Assembly: GCA_963930655.1 (NCBI GenBank)
Contig: OZ005618.1
Location: forward strand, 8,516,001 to 8,580,000
DNA length: 64,000 bases
Direction of reading: 5' to 3'
Source of the DNA: Myrica gale
Lineage: Eukaryota > Streptophyta > Magnoliopsida > Fagales > Myricaceae
In this document: positions 10,661 through 20,663 of the stretch, piece after piece
How positions within the stretch are numbered: the stretch's first letter is position 1
How the letters are laid out: each line of letters begins with the position of its first letter
Program-made: the position numbers and the translations under genes
Notes under the pieces: generated by a model
Database searches by the model: none
The model's input: only the letters and a program-made list of their open reading frames with translations
What the model was told of the DNA's origin: nothing

Positions 10661-10883
10661 CCCCCGACATTGGTGTTACTTCATCCAAATTCGCGACAAG
10701 TGTATGTCGTCACACCAGCAATACGTCCGAACGGGGTTGTGACAGGTCCGGACGGATTTGGAGTTCCTGAATGGTTTTGGGTGACGAAATTAATATTTTG
10801 TCATGGAAAATTGACTTTAGGTGACAAAATTTGGTTCGACACCCAAAATTTTGTCACCTAAACCATAATTTCTTGTAGTGGTA

Positions 10884-12355
10884 CTGAGACACCTTGGGAA
10901 AAAAAACCGCACGAAAGGAAATCGCTGCTCAGATGAACTCTATAAGTTAATGAACTCCTAGAAGAGTTTATTGTTAAAGCATGGCCAGTTCAAACTTTTA
11001 GATGCTCTCATGTTCATGGCCAGTATATAATCAGTCCCATAAACTTTTGGGCTTAAATTATGTTATGTGTATTTCTCTATCAGACTATTGGCTGATAATC
11101 GAATTTAACTATTAAGAATAAAACAAATACTCGACTCTAGTCAGCTAAAGAAAATTCCATTCAGGTGCTTGTCATCCATTATTTTTTACGTGAAAGATGC
11201 GGTCCAAACACTATTTTTTAATGATGTGGTCATACCACAATTTTTTGTGGCCACTACCAATAACCCTAACAAATGAGAATTGAATGATCACAAAAATCAT
11301 TGACAATCGTTAGGCTGGATACATATCTAACATAATGCACGTCACGTAGTTATCAAGAGGTTATGCTCTACCAGAGTTCTAAAGTACCTTTTTTCAAATT
11401 AATGTTCCAAATAAAAGGTGAAATTATAGGTTTTTCTTTTTTCTTCCTTCCCCTTAATGATTATAAAAGCGCAATCTCCATTTATCCACGAATTTCTGAA
11501 AACGTAGACAAATAACCCTTGCATGTAGATAACTAATAATTAAATTAGTCGATGAGTACGTATAAGTTTGGAAAATAAGTATTGGTCTAATTCATTAAAT
11601 AAGATTTAAACAAAAAAAATGACTTGAATAAAAAAGCAAGCTTTCATTTTGTTGCTAGGAAAGTTACACCCCTTGAATCACCTTATAAAAATCTTTTGAA
11701 ACTCACTATTCCAGTCATCATCGCATAGAATATACGAATACAGACAAAAAGCATCAGACTCTCTCTCTCAAATGGAAATTAGAAACTGAACAACTTAAAA
11801 CAAGCTGAACGAATGAAACGAAGAATGTTTGAAACTCATTGAATGAATGAAGGGAGAGAATAACGTCTGAAGGAGAGAAAAATAAGAACCTTGTTTTAAC
11901 TATTTTTTGGTTTCATCAGAGTCTAGGGATTTGAAGAGTGGACCCTAGGATTTGGGGATTTAGAAGTGAGGTTTGAAATGAAGGATTTGGGAAGAAAATC
12001 AGAAAAAAAAATGTGTGATCGCGTCGTACCAATCATTGAACTGGTCGCACATAAATTTTAGTGGTCCGACCAGTACAACTATGAAGATCAAAAAAGGGGG
12101 TCTGGCTCGAGCATGGCCGACTCTGGAAGGACGTACAAAGGACATACTGTAACATTCTAAGGCTGAGGTGCACAAGTTGTACGGAGAACATAGGCTACAC
12201 AATTGGAGTGATTCAACTACTTGGACAACCAATAGCTTAGCTCAGGAAAATCCTTTGGCTTTGAATACCCTTTTTTTCTAATCTATTTAAATAACTTATT
12301 AGTTTGCTAGGTTTTTAAAATAACCATTGAATTTTTTAAATAACGAGTAAAATAC
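10884..12355. other. Unassigned AT-rich spacer
   Basis: No gene, RNA or clear repeat boundary is recognised on either strand. Only short spurious ORFs occur (for example 11999-12232 on the minus strand). Confidence 0.5.
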
Positions 12356-12363
12356 GAACTTTT

Positions 12364-13861
12364 GGCACTTTCATTCATGAAATTAGTGTACACTGTTGTT
12401 CCTTTCAAGACTTATTTGATAGATCAATTTCATTCACGAAGGAACTATGGCAAATTCACCATCCAAAAGAATTATAAATAAAAGGAAAAAGACGTGAAAC
12501 AGACAAGATATTATCTTCAGAACTAATTGCAGAATGGAACACTATGATACATGCCTTAGACTGTGAATTCGTAATGGGTTTATGAACGAGTAGAGAACAA
12601 GGATCATCGATGCATTTTCTACCTATGATGGTAAGTTTGTAGGATACTTCGAGAGATCTTAGGCCTCCTTAGGTTGATTTAATTTGAGAAAAACCACAAC
12701 TCCTAGTCAACTCAGGGTTGAGGGTAATAATCATGTGTTAAGTTTATTCATTGCCTCAAGCTACTTAATAGTCGAACGACTCTTGATGGAATAGGCAATA
12801 ATTGATTCTTTGGGGAAGGAAAATTACACGTGCATAACTCGAGCACGAATTTATTAAAAAGAAAATAAGATTGATTTTAATTGATTGACGATAAGCGTCA
12901 ATCACTCCCATCCCATGATGTTTGGTCCTTGACAACTCCTTCCTCCTTAAACATTTTCTTGTACTCAAGAAAAAAAATGTGTCTTCAATTCTATCTGATT
13001 CTCCCACCTGGCCTTGGCAGAAGAGAGATTTTCAATACTTTTTTTTAGGAGAGAAACATGGAAAGCTGGATGTAATTTGGATTCTGGAGTAACTTTAATT
13101 TGGATGTAATTTGGCACTTTCATTCATGGAATTAGTGTATACTGTTGTTCCTTTCAAGACTTATTTGATAGATCAATTTCATTCACGAAGGAACTATGGC
13201 AATTTCATCGTCCAAAAGAATTATAAATAAAAGGAAAAAGACGTGAAACAGACAAGATATTATCTTCAGAACTAATTGCAGAATGGAACACTCTATGTTA
13301 CATGCCTTAGACTGTGAATTCGTAATGGGTTTATGAACGAGTAGAGAACAAGGATCATCGATGCATTTTCTACCTATGATGGTAAGTTTGTAGGATACTT
13401 CGAGAGATCTTAGGCCTCCTTAGGTCGGTTTAATTTGAGAAAAACCACAACTCCTAGTCAACTCAGGGTTGAGGGTAATAATCGTGTGTTAAGTTTATTC
13501 ATTGTCTCAAGCTACTTAATAGTCGAACGACTCTTGATGGAATAGGCAATAATTGATTCTTAGGGGAAGGAAAATTACACGTGCATAACTCGAGCACAAA
13601 TTTATTAAAAAGAAAATAACATTGATTTTAATTGATTGACGATAAGCGTCAATCACTCCCATCCCATGATGTTTGGTCCTTGACAACTCCTTCCTCCTTA
13701 AACATTTTCTTGTACTCAAGAAAAAAAATGTCTTCAATTCTACCTGATTCTCCCACCTGGCCTTGGCAGAAGAGAGATTTTCAATACTTTGTTTTAGGAG
13801 AGAATCATGGAAAACTGGATGTAATTTGGATTCTGGAGTAACTTTAATTTATAAGCCACAG
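12364..13861. repeat. Tandem duplication, 749-bp period, carrying an LTR in each unit
   Basis: The sequence starting ggcactttcattcatg at 12364 begins again at 13113 and the two units stay near-identical through about 13090 and 13850. Each unit contains about 180 bp of flank, a 390-bp LTR (12545-12934; 13296-13685) and about 160 bp of the 3' end of the gypsy internal region. The junction near 13097-13112 lies in a short 'atgtaatttgg' homology also present inside the unit. The duplication therefore post-dates insertion of the retrotransposon. Confidence 0.9.
13296..13685 (-). repeat. 3' LTR of the gypsy element
   Basis: It matches the 5' LTR (17727-18106) with scattered substitutions and a short indel near the outer end, and is nearly identical to the extra LTR at 12545-12934 in the tandem unit. 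On the minus strand it follows the polypurine tract. Confidence 0.88.
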
Positions 13862-16800
13862 TGCCAGTCTTGGAAAGGGTCTTAAAGGGGCCAAAAAATT
13901 TGGAATTGAACTTGAGATTTTTTACGCTGAGCCAAGGAAAGTTGGCGGTATGGGTCCAATTTTAGGCAGACAAATTCGTCCACTTGGAAATTCCTCTCCG
14001 TGCGCTTCTCATCATAATATTTCCTTATTCTATCCTGTGCAATCTTCAAATTGGTCGTGACAACCCTACTCACCACATCACTATCAAGTAGAAATTTGTC
14101 AATGAACTTCACGTGTGAGGTACCATGAACATACGCAAGTATTGTGGGAGGCTCGTGACCATGAACAATTTTAAAGGGTGTGTCTCTTTGGTGGAAGAGT
14201 GGATGTTAGTATTATAACAATATTTTGTCCATGGAAGCAAACCACCCACTCCTTGGGCTTAGAACTTGTGAAACACCGCAAATACATCTCCAATGTCTTG
14301 ATGACCATCTCAGTTTGACCATATGTTTGTGGATGATAAGCGGAGCTAAAATTGAATTTAATTCCATTTAATAGGAATAAATTCTTCCAAAATGAACTTG
14401 TGATCACTGAGTCTCGATCACACACAATAGACTCGGGCATTCCATGGAGCTTGATTATGTAGTCAAAACATGTTTGGGCAATGGTGGTGACAGTGCCATG
14501 GTGTTTAAGAGGAATAAAATGGTAATATTTGGATAATTGGTCAACTACCACAAAATGGTAGAATTACCTCTAGATGTTGGCAAGCCATCTACAAAATCCA
14601 TGGAGATATCCGACGTATGGCGCGGAATTTAAAGAAGGCTGAGTAAACCGGGGGGTTTAACTTGGTCCACCTTATTTTTTTGACACACATCACACTCTTG
14701 GATGAATTTTCGTACATGCCCCTTAATGGCTTGCCAATAATAAACTGATTAAAATTTTGCAAAGAGATTTGTGGAGCCCTTCATGTGTGCTACAGTGAAA
14801 TTTCTTGATTGTAGGAATAATTAACTCGGATGTTGGTAGGATGTAAATCTGATCCTTAAAGACAATCAATCCTCCCTAGAATATCCACGGTCCCAATGCT
14901 TCTCCTTCTTTGATTTTTTCCACGAAATCCTGCATGTGGGGTCAGCTAAAATTTCAATTTTTATGGGATTCCCCCAATTAGGAATAGGCGAAGATATTAC
15001 ACATGCTTGAATTTCAAATTTTTGGGATAAGGCATCTGCGGCCGAATTAACCTTGCCTTTTTTGTAGTGAATTTGAAAATCAAATCTCAACAACTTCACC
15101 AACCATTTTTGTTAAGCGGTTGTGGTAATTGTTTGTCCTAGCAAAAATTACAAGCATTTTTAGTCCGTCCGGACAATAAATTTGGCCCCCAAAAGATATG
15201 GATGTCATTTTTGGACCGCCTTAACCAATGCTAACATTTATTTCTCATATGTTAATAACACAAGTGTAGAGCTTGGATAAAAAAAGTAATTGGTCTATCT
15301 CCTTCCATGAGCACTGCTCCCAAACCCAGGCTGGAGGCGTCACATTCCACGATGAATGGTTGCGAAAAATCTGAAAGGGCTAACACGAGTCCAGATGTCA
15401 TGGCCCTTTTAAATTCATCAAAAGCTTGTTCTGCCGTAGAGGTCGATCTAAATGAATCCTTGAGCATATAGGTCGATCGTCGCACAATGATGCCATTGCG
15501 GTGGATGAATTTTAGGTAATAGCAAATGAGGCCCAAAAAACCTCGCAAGCTTTTCAATGTAGTTGACTTGGGCCATGTCATCATAAAGGATTTTTTCAGG
15601 ATCCCTGGCCTCTCCACAATGATAAATTAAATGCCCCATGTAGCTAACTTCCTCTTGTCCAAATTGGCATTTCTTACGCTTGACAAAAAATTAGTTAGCT
15701 TGCAAAATGTGTAGCACACGCAGCACATGTAGTAAATGACAGGTATCAGGTATTTATCCAAGTTGAATCCAAATCTAATTGTATCCCGACAGCAAATCAA
15801 GCTTCGTAAAAAATCGTGCCCCATGTAATTTAACTGATAACTTGTCGAGGATGGGTATCAGGTATTTATCCTTGATGGTAATGTTGTTGAGAGCTCGATA
15901 ATCAACACACTCTCCATGACCCACCATGTTTTTTGACCAATAATACAGGAGAGGAATAAGAACTCATGCTAGGCTACACCACACATGATGATAAGAGTCC
16001 CTTCACCATTTTCTCAATTGTTTTTTGGTAATGTGGATAAAGATAAATCTTGACTGAAATTGGATTGGCTCCCCGTAGCAACATGATATTGTGATCTTGA
16101 GAGCGCTGAGATGGCAAGCCCTGAACCTCTTGGAAAATGGCCGAATATTGATCCAAAATGGCCACCAAATCCGGATTTAATTGACTTCCCACAATTCCTT
16201 CATTCTCTCCCAAATTTCAGGAATTGAGTTGCAAAAAAAGAAGCTATTTTTCCTTTCCGTACTTGCTCCCCCAAATCATGGTCACCTATGATTTTATTGC
16301 TAGGCCCTTTTGTCCCACGCAACTCCACCATTTTTTCCTCCCACCTAAATCGCATCCATAGCTCATTGAATTCTCAAATAATCGTGCCCAATCTCTTTAG
16401 TCATTGAGTTCGAAAACTACATTATAACACTCCACAAATAAAAAGAAAAAAAATCTATGTGGAATTGAATCTTGTGCACCAAAATAAGAAGATTCTCACA
16501 ATCCTTCACTCTTCATTTTATTTCCATATGCCACTTGCACCAAAAATTCTCCCCTTTTTTGTGGGATAAATTCTTGATTTTGTAGCTAACTTCAAATTCA
16601 AAAATTTATGAGTGCTACCGGAATTCACCAAAATTGTAACCACTGAATCTCCAATTTTTCCAAAAAAAACAAATGATTTGAGGTGCTGTATTTCCCAAAA
16701 TAGCATGAAAACTAATTTCGGGAATCTCTTCTTCTCTTTCTCCTCTAGAATAGTCTTATCCAATGACTCATCAATGAAATTAAAATTCCTTCTATTAAAA

Positions 16801-17724
16801 ATAATTTCTTGCAACGTTGGTTTAGGAAAAAAATTTCCTCACAATTGAAGCATAATCCGTGCATCCTCCTTTCTTGTAACTCAATCGGGCTTAACCTTTT
16901 GTTGGTGGGTGTACAGGCATTAGTGAGTGATGTTGAGGGTAAGGGTGGCGGTCCCATGATGGATGGAGCCTTCCGAGGTTCCATGTAACTTCCCTTCCTT
17001 TGTTCGTACATACGAGACTCATAGAGTCGTGCAAGACCGATAGCGGCAAATAAGGATGTTGGATTACATGCTTGCACGTCAACTTGTATTGCCTCCTTTA
17101 GCCCACTCAAGAAAACACCCAACTTGTTGTTCTTTAGATAAATGGCAGACTTGATGTAACAAATGATCAAACTCTATTTGGTAATCATGGATGCTTCCCG
17201 TTTGTTTAAGCTCGGTGAGATCCCAAAAAAAAAATTTGGTATCTCGAAGGTCCATATCGTAAATGCAACTTGTACCTGAAAACCTTTCACTTGACGCCTT
17301 CTCCCCGATGTTTGAAATGTTGATACCACAATTGGACATCATCATCTGAGTGGTAACCAGCCATGGGAAGTTTATTCACCTCTTATGTGTGTTTTTGGAA
17401 TTTGAAAAATTACTCTACCCGACAAATCCACCCATTTGGATCTTCCATGCCAACATAGCGTGAGAAATCCAACTTTGTGACTTTGGGTGCGAGAGGGCCT
17501 CCTCCCGAGGAGCTACGACGGGGCCCACGAGAGGACTCATCATCGTTGTCATGTCCTTCACTGCACATAGAAAAACGAACAAACATGCTCTCTATATGCT
17601 TCAAGAGGCACTCTTCACAAGCCCTCATAACTTGTTGTAGTTCCTTTTGGCCCGTAGCCAATGAGTCAAGCTCACTCTCCACTTGCTCGAGGTGGTGGTC
17701 GAACGTGTCTGGCTCTGATACCAA
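13700..17724 (-). pseudogene. Gypsy gag-pol polyprotein, multiply frameshifted
   Basis: The domains read in order on the minus strand. Gag starts MVSEPDTFDHHLEQVESEL (17724) and has a nucleocapsid knuckle CFNCEEIFFLNQRC near 16850, where the expected His is Gln. Protease follows at about 16600, with NSGSTHKFLN in place of DSGST, so the catalytic Asp is lost. RT lies at 16213-15250 (YPHYQKTIEKMVKGLL; later ALSDFSQPFIVECDASSLGL marks the RNase H start). RNase H continues to 14866 (GKVNSAADALSQ). The integrase core is at 14551-14171 (VDQLSKYYHFIPLKHH, SAYHPQTYGQTE). The C-terminal region is 14112-13700, with PVFHDSLLKQ and then a basic tail. Many frameshifts and stops separate the blocks, so it is not functional. 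Confidence 0.9.
17711..17723 (-). other. Primer binding site (tRNA-iMet type)
   Basis: The minus strand reads TGGTATCAGAGCC three bases after the 5' LTR end. This is the common primer site of plant retrotransposons, complementary to the 3' end of initiator tRNA-Met. Confidence 0.85.
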
Positions 17725-17726
17725 GT

Positions 17727-18106
17727 TGTTACTTGCCTTAGATTGTAACCTCGTAATGAGCTTATGGACAGATAGAGAACAATGATCGTCCCTGTGTTTT
17801 CTACCTATAATTGTAAGTTTGTAGGATACTTCGAGGGATCATGGCCCTCCTCAGGTCAGTTTAATTTGAGGAAAACCACGACTTCTAGTCAACTCAACGT
17901 TGAGGGTAATAATCATGTGATAATTTTATTCATGGCCTCAAGCAACTAAATAGTCGAACGGCTCTTGATGGAATAGGCAATAACCTATTATTAGGGAAAG
18001 GAAAATTACACATGCATAACTCTAGCATGAATTTATTAAAAGAAAATAACATTGATTTTAATTCAAGCGTCAATCACTCCCATCCCTTGTTGCCCCATCC
18101 CTGACA
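17727..18106 (-). repeat. 5' LTR of the gypsy element
   Basis: 380 bp, beginning TGTCAGGGATGG and ending AAGTAACA on the minus strand, next to the primer site. It differs from the left LTRs at many positions, suggesting an old insertion. Confidence 0.88.
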
Positions 18107-18297
18107 CAGTAGTTGGCTGTATTTGTACAAGCTGGAGGTCTTAAGATAGCTACATCAACTTTGGTGCATTGCTTTGGTTATCAGATATATGTCAGGAGTA
18201 CTACTAGTAATAATTAATACTATATTTTGTACTGTTTGGCTGCTTTGATGTTTCAAAGCTCCAAATTGTCATTGCTGCAATGTTGACATGTTTTCTC

Positions 18298-18402
18298 GGA
18301 GCTGTTAATGGTTTCGCTCCGCTCCCACAGTCCTTACATAAGTTTTCCTATTAAGGTATTTCAGGAGTTTCGTTAGCTGTGTTCAAGTTTGAAGCCAATC
18401 CA
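18298..18402 (+). pseudogene. DUF674 second-exon remnant (duplicate)
   Basis: The sequence gttaatggtttcgctccgct and the following bases match exon 2 of the DUF674 tail (about 303-417), including non-coding sequence after the stop (gtgttcaagtttgaagccaa). Deletions near 18326 and 18350 break the frame. It marks the left part of the second copy of the DUF674-sHSP block, next to the gypsy insertion at 18106. Confidence 0.7.
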
Positions 18403-18539
18403 AGAAATATTTCTAATCAATTCTCCGATTTTAGTACCATTTCTCTCTCTTGGAATTAGAGGGAGAAGTCGGAAATCTGAAGCCATTATATATAATTATG
18501 GGTTTGAAAGTAATCTGGAAAGGGAATTCTTCAACGTTT

Positions 18540-18879
18540 GATTGACATGTGGATAGTCCGGTAAACTGTGTGCTGGGCTTTTGTAGAGGGCTGAAACTTA
18601 TCTTGATTGACATGTGGATAGTCCGGTAAACTGTTAATGTTGTGTCCCACACAATCCTGAACAACGGGCTATTTCCTTTTCCTTTTTTTTTCTTGTTTTA
18701 TCTCGTGTACCATGGAGACAAAGACAGTCAGATGTGAGGCGTACTGCCGACAGAGGTGGGTGGTACTAGAAGCTTACAAAAAGGTATGTAACTATGTAAT
18801 TATTTCATCTCGTAAATCCACTCCATCGATGGTGAGAAGAAGCACTACGAGGATAACAGAAGCTTCATTCTTTTTCTTG
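18540..18879 (+). promoter_or_regulatory. Orphan sHSP promoter copy with no coding sequence
   Basis: It matches the sHSP upstream blocks in order: ttgattgacatgtggatagt (present twice, about 18535-18560 and 18603-18625), gttaatgttgtgtcc, cagtcagatgtgaggc, gtggtactagaagcttac, atccactccatcgatggtga, and agcttcattctttttctt with a GAAgcTTC heat-shock element (about 18861-18868). Homology stops abruptly at about 18879 in AT-rich sequence, before the TATA box and coding region. It is either a third, truncated sHSP copy or a partial duplicate of the copy-2 promoter. Confidence 0.78.
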
Positions 18880-19699
18880 AAATAATTAAGACTGATCTAG
18901 ACCTATGATTTGATATATCATACAAAGAATATAAATAAAATATCAAAAAATTTGAAATATCTGAATTATGTTAAAAAAATTTATCTTGAAAGCAAAGAAA
19001 TCATTTTTTTCACATAAAATTGAGGTGTAAAAATTAAAATTAATAGGTAAATATATATAGACTCACTCACATTTACTACCTTTTAAACTCTAAAACTTTT
19101 AATTTTGAGTAATCATAAAATCTTTAAAATTATAAAAAATAATAATAATTAACTAGATCAAATATAAATATTCAACTATTTTAAATGAGTTAAACTTAAA
19201 TTTTAAATTTAAAAAATATATTTTTTAAATATCATAAAAATATTTCAAATATAAAATAATAAATTCAAATAATTTTAAAATAAAAATCTCATGTTAAAAA
19301 TATGAGATTGAGAAGATTTACTTGTCGGCTGGAATCTACCAGACCAGGAATCGTCATGAAAGTTGAAAAGAGTGAAACGCACCACCGTTGCACTAGAAAA
19401 AGGCAGTCGCTTTTTCATTTAAATTCCCATGAAGCCATGAAAAGCTTAAACAAAAGGAAGGCATTTCAATTCACATAGTCCGCACGGTTCTATTCTCAAT
19501 CGATAGGCCACATAAAAAAGACAAAGGGTCAGACAAAATGGATTCTGCTAGAACAGCTCCAAAGTGGGTTCACAATAAAGCCTACACAGAATCGCTGTAC
19601 GCCCTCAAAGACTGAATCCAAGATGGCCAGATTCTCAGTAGATAACTCCTCGCACACAACCACATCCGCCGCTTGTTGAAGTAAATCCAAAATGGTAGT
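18880..19699. other. AT-rich spacer between orphan promoter and sHSP-2 promoter
   Basis: Bases 18880-19310 are very AT-rich with no gene. From 19440 to 19699 composition is more balanced and the minus strand has an open stretch (DLLQQAADVVVCEELSTENL and about 20 more residues) that I do not recognise. There is no start codon or splice support, so I do not call it a gene. Confidence 0.45.
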
Positions 19700-20110
19700 G
19701 TTGGGGTTTTGTAAAGGGCTAAAACTTATCTTGATTGACGCGTGGATAGTCTAGTAAATTGTTTAATGTTGTGTCCCACACAATCCTGCCCAACTGGCTA
19801 TTTCCTTTTTCTTTTCTTTTTTCTTTCTTGTTTTATCTCGCACATCATGGAGACAAGACAGTCAGACGTGGGGCTTACTGCCGACAGAGGTGGTACTAGA
19901 AGCTTACAGATAGGATGGAACTGTACCGTTATTTCATCTCGTAAATCCACTTCATCGATGGTGACCGGATGACTGATAGAAGAAGCACTACGAGGATACC
20001 AGAAGCTTCATTCTTTTTCTTTTTCTTTTTCTTTCTTTATGGTAAATGTGGATACCAGAACCCTCTCCCGACAGCTATATATAGGGTGCTTGTCCCGCAA
20101 GAGTTCTTCG
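19700..20110 (+). promoter_or_regulatory. Heat-shock promoter of sHSP-2
   Basis: It aligns with the sHSP-1 promoter but lacks the MITE. Heat-shock-type GAAgcTTC lies in 'accagaagcttcattc' near 19998-20013, and imperfect GAAGCTTACAGA near 19899-19910. A clear TATA box, CTATATATAG, lies at 20075-20084, stronger than the ATAAATA at the same place in copy 1. A pyrimidine tract follows the heat-shock element. Confidence 0.72.
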
Positions 20111-20186
20111 TGGATTTGAACATTGATCAGAGCTCTCTTTGATACACCCTCAGAAATCTCCTTATTGGCTTTCTAATTTCCCAAAC

Positions 20187-20663
20187 ATGTCGCTCATTCC
20201 TAGCATCCTCGGTGGTCGTCGAACGAACGTGTTTGATCCATTCTCTCTAGACGTATGGGATCCCTACGATGGGTTCTTCACCTCCAGCGTTGCCAATGTC
20301 CCCTCCTCAGCACGAGAAACCGCTGCATTGGCCAACCTGCGAATTGACTGGAAGGAGACCCCAGAGGCTCATGTTTTCAAAGCGGACCTGCCGGGCCTCA
20401 GGAAGGAGGAGGTGAAAGTTGATGTTGAAGATGGCCGAATCCTGCAAATCAGCGGAGAGAGGAGCAAAGAGCATGAGGAGAAGAACCACAAGTGTCACCG
20501 CATTGAGAGGAGCAGCGGGAAATTCCTCCGTAGGTTCAGGCTGCCGGAGAATGCCAAGCTGGATCATGTTAAGGCTAGCATGGAGAATGGAGTGCTCACT
20601 GTGACTGTTCCAAAGGAGGCGGAGAAGAAGCCCGAGGTCAAGCCCATCGAGATCACTGGCTAA
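20187..20663 (+). CDS. Class I small heat shock protein, copy 2 (about 18 kDa)
   Basis: An intronless 158-residue paralogue of the protein at 1714-2190 with the same start ([10 protein letters not shown]), alpha-crystallin domain and C-terminal IEI anchor (154-156). Seen differences from copy 1: F28Y, K72R, E79D, E82D, Q96H, D101H, W103C, Q127H, A138T. Trp103 belongs to the KWHR motif that is nearly invariant in plant class I sHSPs and lies in the dimer-forming loop/strand region, so the Cys may weaken dimer contacts or add a redox-sensitive site (inference). The reading frame is intact and the promoter keeps heat-shock elements and a TATA box, so it is probably expressed. An upstream in-frame ATG (20139) is not favoured. 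Confidence 0.96.
   Translation: MSLIPSILGGRRTNVFDPFSLDVWDPYDGFFTSSVANVPSSARETAALANLRIDWKETPEAHVFKADLPGLRKEEVKVDVEDGRILQISGERSKEHEEKNHKCHRIERSSGKFLRRFRLPENAKLDHVKASMENGVLTVTVPKEAEKKPEVKPIEITG

Larger units (their letters stand above)
3572..10880. mobile_element. CACTA (En/Spm) DNA transposon, 7.3 kb, non-autonomous
   Basis: The left end reads CACTACAAGAAA (3572 on). The right end is its inverse, TTTCTTGTAGTG (ending 10880). Both are flanked by the trinucleotide GTA (3569-3571 and 10881-10883), the 3-bp target duplication expected of CACTA elements. The sub-terminal sequence 'gggtgacaaa...ttgtcac' also recurs in inverse orientation at the right end (gtcacctaaa). Inside are minus-strand remnants of Transposase_24-like (4372-6130) and Transposase_32-like (7447-8637) genes, plus a further C-terminal fragment (10303-10660), separated by arrays of a 9-10 bp GTCCGGAC-like motif and AT-rich spacers. 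I see no TNP2/TnpD (Transposase_21) catalytic protein, so it was probably mobilised in trans. Confidence 0.93.
13296..18106 (-). mobile_element. Ty3/gypsy LTR retrotransposon, about 4.8 kb, degenerate
   Basis: Two LTRs of 380-390 bp lie at 13296-13685 (3' LTR) and 17727-18106 (5' LTR). On the minus strand both begin TGTCA and end with CA. Beside the 5' LTR is a tRNA-Met-type primer site (TGGTATCAGAGCC, 17723-17711), and beside the 3' LTR a purine tract (AAGGAGGAAGGAG on the minus strand). The order gag-protease-RT-RNase H-integrase puts it in Ty3/gypsy; small size and short LTRs suggest a chromovirus such as the Reina clade (inference). Right flank CAGTA versus CACTA before the extra left LTR copy (12540-12544) is a possible 5-bp target duplication with one mismatch. 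Confidence 0.92.

Noticed and set aside
3590..10880. Regularly spaced short palindromic motifs as a possible CRISPR-like array
   Set aside because: Repeats are short, degenerate, in both orientations and unevenly spaced in a plant CACTA element. This is the sub-terminal repeat pattern, not CRISPR.
12765..13007. ORF shared with 13516-13737 (RKCLRRKELSRTKHHGMG), apparently a duplicated gene
   Set aside because: It is the gypsy polyprotein C-terminus running into the LTR, doubled by the tandem repeat.
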